Shown one piece after another: positions 8,079 through 17,853 of a DNA stretch of 64,000 nucleotides. This DNA is from Acidimicrobiales bacterium (GTDB lineage: Bacteria > Actinomycetota > Acidimicrobiia > Acidimicrobiales > AC-14): NCBI GenBank assembly GCA_025463925.1, contig JAODBK010000067.1:19609-83608 (forward strand), in the 5' to 3' direction. Each line of letters opens with the position of its first letter. Position 1 is the stretch's first letter. The notes beneath the pieces were generated by a model, which was not told the DNA's origin, made no database searches, and saw only the letters and a list, made by a program, of their open reading frames with translations. Position numbers and translations under genes: made by a program.

Positions 8079-10418
8079 ATGGCGAGGCGCCTGTGGATCC
8101 CCATCGCGGCGCCGGTCGCCCTCTTCGCCAACGCGCTGGCGGGCCGCCGCCTGCTCGCCGACGGCGACGCGTACCACCACTACCTGCCGCTGCACATCCT
8201 CGCCGCGCGCGCCGTGAAGGCCGGCCACCTCCCGGTCTGGAACCCGTTCGCCTTCGGGGGCTACCCGCTGCTCGCGGCCGGCCAGGTGGCGGCCTTCTAC
8301 CCGCCGAACTGGTTGTTCCTCGGCCTCGGCCCGGTGTTCGCCAACAACCTCATCGTGGTGTTCGACTTCATGTTGGCGGCCGCCGGCGCCACCCTTCTCG
8401 CGCGCCGCCTCACCGGCGACGACGCCGCCGCGGTGGTGGGCGGGTTGAGCTTCGGTCTGTGCGGCTTCTTCTTCTCGCACACGCAGCACCAGTCGATCAT
8501 CGCCGCCGTCGCCTGGTTGCCCTGGACGCTGCTGGGCTTCGAGCTCCTGCGCGAGCGGTTCACACCGTTGCGGTTCCTCCTGACGGCGGCGTCGCTCGGC
8601 CTCGAGCTGATCGCCGGCCACAGCCAGATGTTCTTCATGGCGATCGCGATGGTGGTGCTCTACGCCATCGTGCTGTCCGTGGTCGACGCGACCGGCGCGG
8701 CGGCGCGGGCCCGACCGATCCTGCTCGCCGGGGCCATCGTCGCCGCCGGCGCCGGGATCTCCGCCATCCAGCTGGCGCCGACCGCGGCCGTCCTGCACGC
8801 CACCGATCGCTCCAACCTGCCGTACGCCGAGGCGGTCACGTACGCGTTCCCGTCGAGCCACACCGCGCTGATGGCGTTCCCATACCTGTTCGGTGACGAG
8901 GGCGCGCCGGCGGGCCCGTTCGACCGGCATTACCGGGGCAAATGGAACCTCACCGAGCTCGGCGTGTACCCCGGGCTCGCCGCCGCGGTGCTCGGCGCCG
9001 CCGGGCTGGCCGCGGCGAAGCGCGACCGCCGGGTGATCGCGCTGCTCGTCGTGGCGGTCGCCGGCACGATCGCGTCGATGGCCGACGCCACGCCGTTCGG
9101 CCATCTCATCTACCGGCTGCCGGTGTACGGCCAGTTCCGATCGTGGTCGAGGTACGCGCTCGGACTCGACCTCGCGGTGGCGATGCTGGCGGCCTACGGC
9201 GTGGCCCTCCTCCGCCGGCCCACCGACCGCCACGCGCGCCGAGGCGCGCTGCAGCGGGCCGGCGCCGCCGCAGGGATCGCGGTCGCCGCCGCACTCGTCG
9301 TGCCGCACCTCCACTCGGTCCACCCGTTCGTCGTGAAGGGCGGCGCCCGCGCCGCGGCGCTGCTGCTGCCGTGCTCGGCCGCGGTGCTGGCCGCGGTGTG
9401 CTGCCTCTTCTTCAGGCGATTCCCGCGCGCCGCCGCCGGGGCCGCCGCGCTCGTCGTCGTTGCCGACGCGCTGGCGTTCGGCTGGTTCTCGACCTGGCGG
9501 ACGAAGTCGCCGTCGATCACGCGCATGGAACGCGAGTACTCCGCCACGTCCACGCCGGCCGACGGGCCGGTGATCGACGCGCCCGGCGGCATCGACCGCC
9601 GGATGTTCCTCGGCATCAACCCGGGCGCGCCGCCCCAGTACGTCGACGAGACGGACGTCGCCGGGATCCGCTCGGTCAACGGCTTCGACCCACTGGCGCC
9701 CCGCGACTACCTGCGGGCCGTCGGCGGCATGGCGTACTTCGGCTCGTTGACGCGACCGGCCGACGCGTGGCGGCCCACGAGTCACCTGCTCGACCTGCTC
9801 AGGGTCACGACGATCGTGGAGGACCCGCGCACCACGCCGCCGCTGCCGCCGGACGGTGGCCTGCTCGGTCCGGCGCGCGCGGTGGCGGGCCTCGACCATC
9901 CGCTCAACCGCTACGACTACCGGCCGAGGCTCCCGGACATGTTCGTCGTCGGCGCGGTCGAGCGGCGGCCCCGGCAGTCGATCATCGCCGGGATCGACGG
10001 CACGTCGACCCTTCCCTGGGACCCCGGCGCGACCGCGCTGGTCGACGCCGGCGCGTCCTGCGACGCATGCCCGACCGGTCCGCCGGGCCGGGCCGGCGAG
10101 GTGCACGACGAGGTGTGGGCCACCAGCAGCGTCTCGGCCGACGTGGTCGCGGTGCGGCCGGGGCTGCTCGTCGTCAGCCAGGGCACGTTCCCGGGGTGGC
10201 GGGCGTCAGTGGATGGCCGCGCCACCAAGGTCGTGCGGGCCAACGCGACGTTCCTCGCGGTGGCCGTCGGAGCCGGCACCCACCACGTGGTGTTCAGCTA
10301 CCGCGCGCCGGGCCTCGTCGCCGGTGCCGTCGGGTCGGCCCTCACCCTCGTCGTGCTGATCGGGTGGGTGCTCATCGACCGGCGTCGTGCCGCAGCACCA
10401 CCAGCCCGCGCCTGGTGA
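8079..10418 (+). CDS. YfhO-like multi-pass membrane protein
   Basis: 779 residues from the ATG at 8079; a longer frame from 8007 adds a low-complexity lead unlike a membrane protein start. The first loop carries DGDAYHHYLPLHI followed by PVWNPFAFGGYPLL, the layout of YfhO and related GT-C-fold proteins, where the acidic residues are catalytic. About 12 helices fill residues 60-480, a soluble extracellular part follows (about 490-740), and a last helix ends the protein. YfhO proteins are implicated in glycosylating cell-envelope polymers with polyprenyl-linked sugars. The 3' end overlaps the HAD gene on the other strand by 47 bp. Confidence 0.75.
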   Translation: MARRLWIPIAAPVALFANALAGRRLLADGDAYHHYLPLHILAARAVKAGHLPVWNPFAFGGYPLLAAGQVAAFYPPNWLFLGLGPVFANNLIVVFDFMLAAAGATLLARRLTGDDAAAVVGGLSFGLCGFFFSHTQHQSIIAAVAWLPWTLLGFELLRERFTPLRFLLTAASLGLELIAGHSQMFFMAIAMVVLYAIVLSVVDATGAAARARPILLAGAIVAAGAGISAIQLAPTAAVLHATDRSNLPYAEAVTYAFPSSHTALMAFPYLFGDEGAPAGPFDRHYRGKWNLTELGVYPGLAAAVLGAAGLAAAKRDRRVIALLVVAVAGTIASMADATPFGHLIYRLPVYGQFRSWSRYALGLDLAVAMLAAYGVALLRRPTDRHARRGALQRAGAAAGIAVAAALVVPHLHSVHPFVVKGGARAAALLLPCSAAVLAAVCCLFFRRFPRAAAGAAALVVVADALAFGWFSTWRTKSPSITRMEREYSATSTPADGPVIDAPGGIDRRMFLGINPGAPPQYVDETDVAGIRSVNGFDPLAPRDYLRAVGGMAYFGSLTRPADAWRPTSHLLDLLRVTTIVEDPRTTPPLPPDGGLLGPARAVAGLDHPLNRYDYRPRLPDMFVVGAVERRPRQSIIAGIDGTSTLPWDPGATALVDAGASCDACPTGPPGRAGEVHDEVWATSSVSADVVAVRPGLLVVSQGTFPGWRASVDGRATKVVRANATFLAVAVGAGTHHVVFSYRAPGLVAGAVGSALTLVVLIGWVLIDRRRAAAPPARAW

Positions 10419-11010
10419 CCATCGTGGCGACGTCGGCCACCTCGAGCATGTCGGCGTCGCCGCGCGAGTTGCCGTAGGCCCACAGCCGAGCCGGCCGGTC
10501 GTCGCCGAGGTGGGCCCGGAGACGCGCGACCTTCTCGGCGCCCTGCACGTTGGCGCCCACGAGCCGTCCGGTGAGTCGACCGTCCCGGTCGACCTCCAAG
10601 CGGGTCGCCAGCGTTGCGTGGAACCCGAGCCGGCGCGCGATCGGATCGACGTACAGCTCCGGCGACGCCGACACCACCAGCAAGGTGTCGCCGCGCGCGC
10701 GATGCCAGTCGATCTTCTCGATCACCGCCGGGCGCAGCCGCCGGGTGAGCACGTCGTCGGTGTACCGCTGCACGACTCGCTCGACATCGGCGATGTCACG
10801 ACCCGCGAGGAGCCGGGCCAGGACGGCCGCCTTGGCTGCGTCGGCGTCGGCGCGGCCGGTGGCGGCCAGCGCCAGTGCCGGGCCATGGCGCATCAGCGCG
10901 GTGACGACGGCCCGGTTGCCACAGAGGCGCCCGAGGAACCCGAGCAGGGTGTCGCCGAGGGTGATGGTGCCGTCGAAGTCGAACGCCGCGACGTCGGGCC
11001 GCGCGGTCAC
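10372..11010 (-). CDS. HAD-IB family phosphatase, candidate DPPR phosphatase
   Basis: 212 residues from a GTG at 11010; the longer frame upstream only shadows dprE2. Motif I is AFDFDGTIT with both aspartates. Motif II is LLVVSASPE. Motif IV is AYGNSRGDADMLEVAD. The cap region is helical, as in SerB/HAD-IB phosphatases. It begins 10 bp after dprE2, so it is the last gene of the arabinose-lipid operon. Mycobacteria remove the 5-phosphate of decaprenylphosphoryl-5-phosphoribose between UbiA and DprE1; a PAP2-family protein (Rv3807c) is proposed there. No PAP2 gene is present here, and this phosphatase is well placed for that step. That role is inference. Confidence 0.8.
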   Translation of the reverse strand: MTARPDVAAFDFDGTITLGDTLLGFLGRLCGNRAVVTALMRHGPALALAATGRADADAAKAAVLARLLAGRDIADVERVVQRYTDDVLTRRLRPAVIEKIDWHRARGDTLLVVSASPELYVDPIARRLGFHATLATRLEVDRDGRLTGRLVGANVQGAEKVARLRAHLGDDRPARLWAYGNSRGDADMLEVADVATMVTRRGLVVLRHDAGR

Positions 11011-11020
11011 GGGCGGGCGG

Positions 11021-11797
11021 CTACCGGTCGATCCGGCGCCACACCGGACGCGGCAGCAGCTTGAGCCCGGCGAAGACCCAGCGCAGCGCCGGTGGCACCC
11101 ACACGGTGTCGGCGCGGGTCCGGAGACCATGCACGATCGCGTCCGCGACGGCGTCCGGTGTCGTCGTCATCGGCTGGTCGGGCAGGCCGGCCGTCATCTT
11201 GGTGCGGACGAATCCGGGCCGCACCACCATGACATGCACACCGGTGCCGTGCAGATGGTCGGCCAGCCCTTCGGCGAAACCGTCGCCGCCTGCCTTCGAC
11301 GCGCCGTAGGGAAAGTTCGATCGCCGCACGCGCTGGCCGGCCACCGACGACAGCCAGACGATGTCGCCGTGGCCCTGGCCGGCGAGGAGCTGCGCAGCGA
11401 GCATCAGCACCGACGCCGAGCCGAGCACGTTGGTGTGCAGAACGGCGAGCGCTTCACCGGTCTGCTCGCGGGTCACGGCGGGGTCGCCCAACACGCCGAA
11501 CGCGACCAGCACGAGGTCGATGTCGCCGTGGCGCGCCGCGACCTCGTCGAACAGCGCGGCGTGGGACTCGACATCGTCGGCGTCGAACTCGACGAGCTCG
11601 ACGACCAGGCCCGGCCGGATGGCGCGCAGCTCGCCGGCCAGCGCATCCAACCGGGACTCGGCGTGCCGCGCCGCAAGGACGACCGTGCCGAGGCGCGAGC
11701 CTCCGTCGGTCAGGAGTCGTCGGACCGTCGCCCGCGCGATGTCCGAGCCGCCGCCGAGGACGAGCGCCGACTGCACGGCGCCGAGCGCGTCGCGCAC
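11021..11797 (-). CDS. dprE2: Decaprenylphospho-2-keto-ribose reductase (DprE2, SDR)
   Basis: 258 residues. The start RDALGAVQSALVLGGGSDIA is characteristic of DprE2, with the glycine motif GGGSDIA for NAD(P)H. SDR catalytic residues are S150/S151, Y164 and K168 (NFPYGASKAG). DprE2 reduces the 2-keto intermediate made by DprE1 to decaprenylphosphoryl-D-arabinose, the donor for arabinan synthesis. The gene follows dprE1 with a 3-bp gap, as expected for a two-subunit epimerase. The protein has no signal sequence; the partners act at the membrane. Confidence 0.92.
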   Translation of the reverse strand: MRDALGAVQSALVLGGGSDIARATVRRLLTDGGSRLGTVVLAARHAESRLDALAGELRAIRPGLVVELVEFDADDVESHAALFDEVAARHGDIDLVLVAFGVLGDPAVTREQTGEALAVLHTNVLGSASVLMLAAQLLAGQGHGDIVWLSSVAGQRVRRSNFPYGASKAGGDGFAEGLADHLHGTGVHVMVVRPGFVRTKMTAGLPDQPMTTTPDAVADAIVHGLRTRADTVWVPPALRWVFAGLKLLPRPVWRRIDR

Positions 11798-11800
11798 CGG

Positions 11801-13159
11801 TTACACGAGCCCGAGCCGGCGCGCCAGGTCGGACACCATGCGCCCGTTGGGATCGAGGCGGTTACGCACCGCCCGCCACTCGTCGAGGCGCGGGTACATG
11901 GCGGGCAGCAGCTCGGGCCGCAGGCGCGAGTCCTTGGCCAGGTACACCCGGCCGCCGGCGGCGACGACCAGCTCGTCGAGGCCGTCGAGCAGCGCGCCGA
12001 GCCCGTCGACCGCCGCCGGGAGGTCGAGCGCCAGCGTCCACCCCGCGATCGGGAAGCTGAGCGGCCCGGGGTCGCCGGGCCCGAACGCCTTCAGCACCGC
12101 GAGGAACGACGGGCAGCGGGCCGCGCTCAGCCGCGCCACCGCGGTCCGCACCGCGTCCTCGGCTCCGAACGGCACCACGAACTGGTACTGGAGGAAGCCG
12201 TGCCGGCCGTAGACGCGGTTCCAGTCGCGGACGCCGTCGAGTGGATGGAAGAACGCCGAGATCGACTCGAGCCCGGTGTGCCGCTTCGGTGCCTTGCGGA
12301 ACCACAGCTCGTTGAACGCGGCGACGGTGAGCCGGTTGAGGAGCCCGCTGGGCACGAACGGCGGTGCGCCGAGTCGCTCGCGCGGGTCGAACCGGAGCGG
12401 GTCGCGTCGGGGCCGCGCCGGCAGGTCGGCGAGCCGAGCGTGGTCGCCGCGCGCGAGCACCGAACGGCCCATGGCACCGCGGCGCGCCATGAGGTCGATC
12501 CATGCGACGGAGTAGCGGTAGTGCTGGTCGCCCGTCGACATGCGGGCCATCGCGTCGTCGAGGTCGGCGGCCCGCTCGGTGTCGACGAGCATCAGCGACG
12601 ACTCGATCGGCAACAGCTGCACGTCGGCCTGGGTGACCACGCCGGTGAGGCCCATGCCGCCGGCGGTGGCCCAGAAGACGTCGGCATCCGTCGTCGGGTC
12701 GACTCGCTGGTCGCGCCCGTCGGGCGTGCGCAGCGTCAGCGCAGTGACGTGCCCGGCGAAGCTGCCCTCGACGTGGTGGTTCTTGCCGTGGATGTCGGCG
12801 GCGACCGCGCCCCCGACCGTGACATGGCGGGTGCCCGGCGACACCGGCACGAACCAGCCGAGCGGCACCACCGCCCGCATGAGCTGGTCGAGGCTGAGAC
12901 CGGCGTCGACCGTCACCGCGCCGGACTCGACGTCGACCCCGCGCAGTGCGGCCATGCCCGTCATGTCGAGCACGGTGCCGCCGGCGTTCTGCGCGGCGTC
13001 GCCGTAGCTGCGGCCGAGGCCCCGCGCGATCGCTCCTCGTGATCCGGCCGACTTCAGCGCCAGCCCGACATCCTCGGGAAGCGTCGGGTGGGTCACGTCG
13101 GCGCCGGTCGGCGCGGTGCGGCCCCAGCCGGTCAGCAGGCGACGGTCAGCTGCCAACAT
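11801..13159 (-). CDS. dprE1: Decaprenylphosphoryl-ribose oxidase (DprE1)
   Basis: 452 residues, near the usual length. FAD-binding landmarks are [34 protein letters not shown], then KNHH, and [14 protein letters not shown]-terminal landmarks are [16 protein letters not shown], then GW, and YLAKDSR with the conserved lysine at 409. It oxidises the 2-hydroxyl of decaprenylphosphoryl-ribose. The residue matching mycobacterial Cys387, the covalent target of benzothiazinones, is alanine (A377, in GWTLALDL). The start overlaps the DPPR synthase stop by 14 nt. The enzyme should be flavinylated but not modified by nitro-benzothiazinones. Confidence 0.93.
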   Translation of the reverse strand: MLAADRRLLTGWGRTAPTGADVTHPTLPEDVGLALKSAGSRGAIARGLGRSYGDAAQNAGGTVLDMTGMAALRGVDVESGAVTVDAGLSLDQLMRAVVPLGWFVPVSPGTRHVTVGGAVAADIHGKNHHVEGSFAGHVTALTLRTPDGRDQRVDPTTDADVFWATAGGMGLTGVVTQADVQLLPIESSLMLVDTERAADLDDAMARMSTGDQHYRYSVAWIDLMARRGAMGRSVLARGDHARLADLPARPRRDPLRFDPRERLGAPPFVPSGLLNRLTVAAFNELWFRKAPKRHTGLESISAFFHPLDGVRDWNRVYGRHGFLQYQFVVPFGAEDAVRTAVARLSAARCPSFLAVLKAFGPGDPGPLSFPIAGWTLALDLPAAVDGLGALLDGLDELVVAAGGRVYLAKDSRLRPELLPAMYPRLDEWRAVRNRLDPNGRMVSDLARRLGLV

Positions 13160-14087
13160 AGACAGCCAGGCCGAAGACCGCGATCCAGACGACGCCCAGC
13201 ACCAGCAACGTCTGGTCCCCGAGGATCACGTCCTCGGGCGCGCTCCCGTGCCCGGTCTCGAGGAGCAGCGCGTATCGCAGCAGCGCCAGCACGAACGGGA
13301 CGATGGAGAGCTCGTACAGCGGCAGGCCGCCCTTGCTGGTGAGGTGCTGCTGCTCGAACGCCCACAGGCAGTACGCGGTCATCGCGATCGCAGACGCCGT
13401 CATCCAGACGTAGCGGAGGTAGCTCAGCGGATAGTCGCCGAGGGTCGAGCGCACCGACGCCCGGTCATCGCCCAGGTCCTTGTGCTCGCCGTACCGCTTG
13501 CCGGCGACCATGAAGAGCGAGCCGAACGACGCCACGATGAGGAACCACTGCGAGATAGGGACGCGCACCGCGACGCCGCCGGCCACGGCGCGGATGACGA
13601 ACCCCGACGCCACGACCGCGATGTCGACGACCGCGACGTGCTTCAGGCCGAGGTTGTACGCGGTCGTGAGCGCGATGTAGATGCCGACGACCGCGGCGAA
13701 CTTCCACCCGACGACGAAGGCCAGCCCGAGCCCGAGCGCGCCGACGACCAGCCCGACGACGAGCGCGGTCGGCTCGGGCACCGCGCCCGACGCGATCGGC
13801 CGGTGCCGCTTCGTCGGGTGCCGGCGGTCGGCCTCGCGGTCGACCACGTCGTTGACGATATAGTTGCCACTGGCGACGAGGCAGAACGCCGCGAGGGCGA
13901 CCACGCTGCGCTCGAGCACGACGCGGTGGGTGAGCACACCGGCGGCGCCGGGCGCCGCCAGGACCAGCACGTTCTTCGCCCACTGCTTCGGCCTCGCCGC
14001 CCGGAGGAGGCCGCTCACGATGCCGGCGGCTCCGTTCGACGCCACTGGCGTCGCCGTCTCCTCGGCAGTCGTCGCGGGACTGGTCAC
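13146..14087 (-). CDS. ubiA: Decaprenyl-phosphate phosphoribosyltransferase (UbiA family)
   Basis: 313 residues with about nine helices. The aspartate motif N79-D80-V-V-D83-R-E-A-D87 of UbiA-type prenyltransferases is present, followed by [13 protein letters not shown], and a second acidic region, [13 protein letters not shown], lies near 200-212. [12 protein letters not shown] near residue 31 is typical of the DPPR synthase (Rv3806c) group. It joins PRPP to decaprenyl phosphate, the first committed step towards decaprenylphosphoryl-arabinose. The gene is translationally coupled to the glycosyltransferase upstream (ATGA overlap, 14084-14087) and overlaps dprE1 downstream, so the three arabinose enzymes are made in order from one transcript. 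Confidence 0.9.
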   Translation of the reverse strand: MTSPATTAEETATPVASNGAAGIVSGLLRAARPKQWAKNVLVLAAPGAAGVLTHRVVLERSVVALAAFCLVASGNYIVNDVVDREADRRHPTKRHRPIASGAVPEPTALVVGLVVGALGLGLAFVVGWKFAAVVGIYIALTTAYNLGLKHVAVVDIAVVASGFVIRAVAGGVAVRVPISQWFLIVASFGSLFMVAGKRYGEHKDLGDDRASVRSTLGDYPLSYLRYVWMTASAIAMTAYCLWAFEQQHLTSKGGLPLYELSIVPFVLALLRYALLLETGHGSAPEDVILGDQTLLVLGVVWIAVFGLAVYVGS

Positions 14088-15463
14088 TCCTTGGGGAGGT
14101 TACCGAGCCGCTCCGTCGCCTCGATGACTGCCTGCTGGAGCCGGTTGACCTGGTGGACGATCGGGTCGACCTCCCACGCGGTGAGGCGCCGGACGACGGA
14201 CTTGAGGATGCTCGCCCCCGGACGGCCCGACACCGGCGCCGGGACCGACAGCGGTCCGAGGCGCCGCAGGGGCACGCTGGCTTCGCGGGCGTCGCGTGCC
14301 TGGCGGCCGTCGGCCGCTCCGGTGTCGCGCGCCGGCGGGACGCCGCCGCGTGACGCCGCGGCGCGAGCGCGCACCTCGGTCATCACCGCGTCGCGGTCGA
14401 CGCGCGCAGGATCGAACGGCCAGTCGTCGTCGCGCTCCGCGGCCGCGGTGCCCAGCGCCTCGTCGGCGGCGACGCGCATCGCGTCGGCGAGATCGGCGTC
14501 GGTGTCGACGACGGTCGCGCCGCCGTGGCCGGCGGCCTGCGCCTCGAGCCCGCCGACGCGCGTGACGATCACCGGGCGCTCGTAGAGCGCGGCCCGCTCG
14601 AGCACACCGGACGACCAGATGTGGCGGTACGGCAGGACGAGCAGGTCGGCGGCGACGATCCAGCGGTCGAAGGCCTCGTCGCTGATGTAGCCGGTGTGGA
14701 GGCGGACGCCGGGCGTGCTGTCGGCCAGCCGCTCGAGATCCGAGAGGTGGGCGAGGAACCCGGGCTCCTCGAGGCGGACCGAACCCACGACGTCGAGGCG
14801 GCAGCCGCGGTGGCCGAGCCCGTTGGCCGCGAAGGCGCGGATGGCGCGGTCGAACCCCTTGTGCGGCTGGATGAAGCCGATCGACAGGAACGTCAGCTCG
14901 TCGGGCCCGATGCCGAACGACGCCCGCGCCGTCTCGCGGTCGGCGGTGGTGTGCGGCATGAAGTCGGCGCCGTGGTCCGCCAGTGCGACGCGCGCCAACG
15001 GGACGCCGAACGCCTCGTGGAACGAGGCCCGCTCGGCCTCGGTGTGCACGACGACTCGCGGCACCGCGCGCCACATCATCCGCAGCGCGACCGCGGCCGG
15101 CGACGACCCCCGGCCGAGGGAGTAGTCCATCTCGTGGACCCGCACCTCGAGGTCGCGCGCGGCGCGGAAGGCGACCGTGAGCGCCGAGGCGATCGCGGCT
15201 CGTTCGCCGCCCGAGCACGGGACCGGGAAGAAGACGTCGGGATGGAACTGGATCACGACGCGGTCGTAGTGGCGCGCCCGCCGGGCCAGCGCCAGCGCGC
15301 CGCGCGGGCCGGCCAGGTCGAGGTGGTGGTGCGCGGCGGACGGCCCGGGCGACAGCACCTCGACGTCGTGGCCGGCGGCCCGGAGCCCGGCCACCGCCTG
15401 CACCGCGTACGCCGCGATCCCGTCGCGCGCCGGCGGGTACGGCGACACCATGAGGACCTTCAC
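14084..15463 (-). CDS. GT4-type glycosyltransferase
   Basis: 459 residues from the GTG at 15463 (KVLMVSPYPPARDGIAAYA), overlapping the upstream stop as GTGA; the longer frame is a shadow. It shows a GT-B fold: an N-terminal domain with the PARDGIAAYA loop, and a C-terminal domain with FIQPHKGFDRAIRAF and WSSGVLERAALYERPVIVT, the equivalents of the EPxK and E-x7-E donor-site motifs. A tail of about 60 residues ends in an amphipathic stretch that could dock on the membrane. It belongs to the exporter/arabinose operon and so probably builds the exported glycan. Sugar specificity is unknown. Confidence 0.82.
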   Translation of the reverse strand: MKVLMVSPYPPARDGIAAYAVQAVAGLRAAGHDVEVLSPGPSAAHHHLDLAGPRGALALARRARHYDRVVIQFHPDVFFPVPCSGGERAAIASALTVAFRAARDLEVRVHEMDYSLGRGSSPAAVALRMMWRAVPRVVVHTEAERASFHEAFGVPLARVALADHGADFMPHTTADRETARASFGIGPDELTFLSIGFIQPHKGFDRAIRAFAANGLGHRGCRLDVVGSVRLEEPGFLAHLSDLERLADSTPGVRLHTGYISDEAFDRWIVAADLLVLPYRHIWSSGVLERAALYERPVIVTRVGGLEAQAAGHGGATVVDTDADLADAMRVAADEALGTAAAERDDDWPFDPARVDRDAVMTEVRARAAASRGGVPPARDTGAADGRQARDAREASVPLRRLGPLSVPAPVSGRPGASILKSVVRRLTAWEVDPIVHQVNRLQQAVIEATERLGNLPKE

Positions 15464-16668
15464 CCGGCCCCCGATGGGTTCTCGGTCCACTCGGCCAGCG
15501 TGGACTCGATGCGGTCGAGGACGGCGTCGGGCCGGTAGTTGGTGAGCACGTACTCGCGGCCCTTGGCGGCCAGCGCGGCCGCCGCCTCCGGCGCGTCGGC
15601 GAGGAACAGGAGGCACTGCTCGAGCTCGAGGTCGTCGTCGTAGGTGAGCCCGGCGCCGGACCGTTCGCAGTGCCAACGGACGACCTCGCTGGCGCCGTTG
15701 GCGATCACCAGCGTGCCGGCGAGCCAGGCCTCCATGACGGTGCGGCTGAAGCTCTCGAGCGCCGAGGGCTGGACGTACCCGTCGGCGGCCGCGAAGGCGT
15801 CGTCGCGCTCGCCGGCCGGCAGGAAGCCCAGGTCGATCACGCGGTCGACCATGTCGGCGGGTGGATGGACGTCACCGACGCCCATCGTCACCAGTGAGAA
15901 CGGCAGGCCGTGGCGGCGCACGGCGCGGGCGAACGCGTCGAGCATCCGCTCCCAGCCCTTGGCGCCCTCGCGCCGCCCGGCGTAGAGGAGGAACCGGCCG
16001 TCGATGCCATATCGCTTCCGGAAGCCCTCGACGTCGTACGCGTCCGGCGTCTCGATGCCGGACCCCACCACCTCCTGGTTGCCCGGCAGCTCGAACAGCC
16101 GCTGCGCCAGCGCGTGCTCCGGCTCGGACAGGAACCAGAGGCCGCGCGCGCCCGAGAACAGCGGATGGAAGATCTCGAGTTGCGCGTAGGGCTCGTCGTG
16201 CAGGCAGGGCATCAAGATCGTGCGCGCCGGGTCGACCTGCGCGCCGGCGAAGGTCGTCCAGAAGAGGTACGGCGCGAAGACGATCGCCCGGTACGACGCG
16301 CTGCGGTCGAGCAGCCAGTGGAACAGCTCGGGGACGCGCAGGTCGTCGTTCATCCACCGCTGCTGGTCGCTGAGGGTCAGCGGCCAGCCGCTGGCGATGG
16401 CCTGCTCGTACCGGGCCCGCTCGGCCCGCGGCGTGTCGAGGACGGTGGGGAAGCGGCGGAGCACGACGCCGTCGGGGGTGACCGACTCGCCGGGCGGGTA
16501 CTCGTTGGCCCAGGTGAAGTGGTCGCGGGCACACGTGGTGAGGATCTCGACCGACCAGCCCCGCGCCGCCAGCCCGTGGGCGACCTCGCGGATCACCGCC
16601 TCGGCGCCACCGATGACCTCGTCGCCGTAGCGCGGCGGGACGAACGCGATGGTGCCGGTCCGGTCCAT
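15460..16668 (-). CDS. GT4-type glycosyltransferase
   Basis: 402 residues, GT-B fold. The N-terminal domain has FVPPRYGDEVIGGAEAVIRE, the GGAE loop of GT4 enzymes, and EILTTCARDHFTWANEYP. The C-terminal domain has LLYAGRREGAKGWERMLDAF and QPSALESFSRTVMEAW, the donor-site loop with its glutamate. It overlaps the exporter ATPase by one base (TGATG) and the next glycosyltransferase by four, so it is tightly coupled in the same operon. A role in assembling the Wzm/Wzt substrate is inferred from position. Confidence 0.82.
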   Translation of the reverse strand: MDRTGTIAFVPPRYGDEVIGGAEAVIREVAHGLAARGWSVEILTTCARDHFTWANEYPPGESVTPDGVVLRRFPTVLDTPRAERARYEQAIASGWPLTLSDQQRWMNDDLRVPELFHWLLDRSASYRAIVFAPYLFWTTFAGAQVDPARTILMPCLHDEPYAQLEIFHPLFSGARGLWFLSEPEHALAQRLFELPGNQEVVGSGIETPDAYDVEGFRKRYGIDGRFLLYAGRREGAKGWERMLDAFARAVRRHGLPFSLVTMGVGDVHPPADMVDRVIDLGFLPAGERDDAFAAADGYVQPSALESFSRTVMEAWLAGTLVIANGASEVVRWHCERSGAGLTYDDDLELEQCLLFLADAPEAAAALAAKGREYVLTNYRPDAVLDRIESTLAEWTENPSGAG

Positions 16669-17849
16669 CAGGCGTCGGCGACCTCGATCGTGGTCTCGAA
16701 ATGGATGACGCCGGGCTCGGCGGTGGGGCTGAAGACCTTGAACGACAGCTGCCGCTCGAGCCAGTGGTACTGCACGGTCTCGTCGCGGTTGTGCACCGCG
16801 ACGGTGACGAAGTACTGGCCCTCCACCATCGGCACCTGGCCGAAGTCGAAGCGCACCCGCTTGCGGTGGTCGACCCGCCCGAGGTCGACGTTGCGCAGCA
16901 TGGTGTTGGTGCCGTACATCAGCGTGTCGAGGTGGTTGTAGATGGCCACGCCGACGACCGGGTCGTCGATCGGCTCGTGCGGGTCGAGCACCACGTCGAA
17001 CCCGAGGCGGTCACCGGGCTCGAACCGCTCCTTGGGCTGGCCGTCGCCGTCGGTGAACCGCATCTCCACGATCTCGATCTGGCGGGTGCCCCGGATGTCG
17101 CCCTCCTCGTCGGCGTCGACCTCGGGCGCGTAGCGCTCGCGAAAGGCGCGCAGCGCCTCGGTGGGCTTGCCGTCGACCAGCACCTCGCCCTTCTCCAGCA
17201 TGATCACGCGGTCGCACAGCTGGCGGACGGTGTCGAGGCCGTGGGTGACGAAGATGATCGTCCGGCCCTCGCGCTGGAAGCCCTTGATCTTCTCCATGCA
17301 CTTGCGCTGGAACGGCTCGTCGCCCACGGCCAGCACCTCGTCGACCAAGAGGATCTCGGGCTCGACGTGGACCGCGACCGCGAACGCCAGCCGCACGTAC
17401 ATGCCCGAGCTGTAGTACTTGACCTGGTTGTCGATGAACTGCTCGATCCCGGAGAAGTCGACGATGGCGTCGAAGTAGGCCTCGGTCTGCTTGCGCGTCA
17501 GGCCGAGGATCGACGCGTTCATGAAGACGTTCTCGCGACCGGTGAGGTCGGAGTGGAAGCCGGCGCCCAGCTCGAGCAGCGCCGCGATCCGACCGCGCCG
17601 CTCGACGTAGCCGTGGGTCGGCGTGAGGATCCCACCGATGAGCTTGAGCAGCGTGCTCTTGCCCGAGCCGTTGGCGCCGATGAGGCCGAGGGTGTGCGAC
17701 TGCTCCAGCTCGAAGCCGACGTGCTTCAACGCCCAGAACGGCTCGATCGTCTCGGTGCGCCGGAGGTTGATGATGCGTTCCTTCAGCGACTTGTCGTGGT
17801 GCAGCTTGAACTCCTTGGACACGTCGCTGACGCGGATGACGACGGCCAA
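16668..17849 (-). CDS. Polysaccharide ABC exporter ATPase with C-terminal glycan-recognition domain (Wzt type)
   Basis: 393 residues. The ABC domain (1-245) has Walker A GANGSGKST (58-66), signature YSSGMYVRLAFA and Walker B ILLVDEVLAVGDE, with the H-loop in FVTHGLDTV. Residues 260-390 form a beta-rich domain of the Wzt C-terminal type, which in O-antigen systems binds the finished chain's terminal modification and licenses export. It is paired with the permease just upstream (4-bp gap). In mycobacteria the related pair Rv3781/Rv3783 exports galactan. The substrate here is probably a polyprenyl-linked glycan. Confidence 0.9.
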   Translation of the reverse strand: MAVVIRVSDVSKEFKLHHDKSLKERIINLRRTETIEPFWALKHVGFELEQSHTLGLIGANGSGKSTLLKLIGGILTPTHGYVERRGRIAALLELGAGFHSDLTGRENVFMNASILGLTRKQTEAYFDAIVDFSGIEQFIDNQVKYYSSGMYVRLAFAVAVHVEPEILLVDEVLAVGDEPFQRKCMEKIKGFQREGRTIIFVTHGLDTVRQLCDRVIMLEKGEVLVDGKPTEALRAFRERYAPEVDADEEGDIRGTRQIEIVEMRFTDGDGQPKERFEPGDRLGFDVVLDPHEPIDDPVVGVAIYNHLDTLMYGTNTMLRNVDLGRVDHRKRVRFDFGQVPMVEGQYFVTVAVHNRDETVQYHWLERQLSFKVFSPTAEPGVIHFETTIEVADA

Positions 17850-17853
17850 GGGT

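Noticed and set aside
8064..10106. 680-codon minus-strand frame opposite the YfhO-like gene
   Set aside because: Its product is Arg/Gly/Glu-rich without domain pattern and lies fully antisense to a clear membrane protein; a GC-rich shadow.
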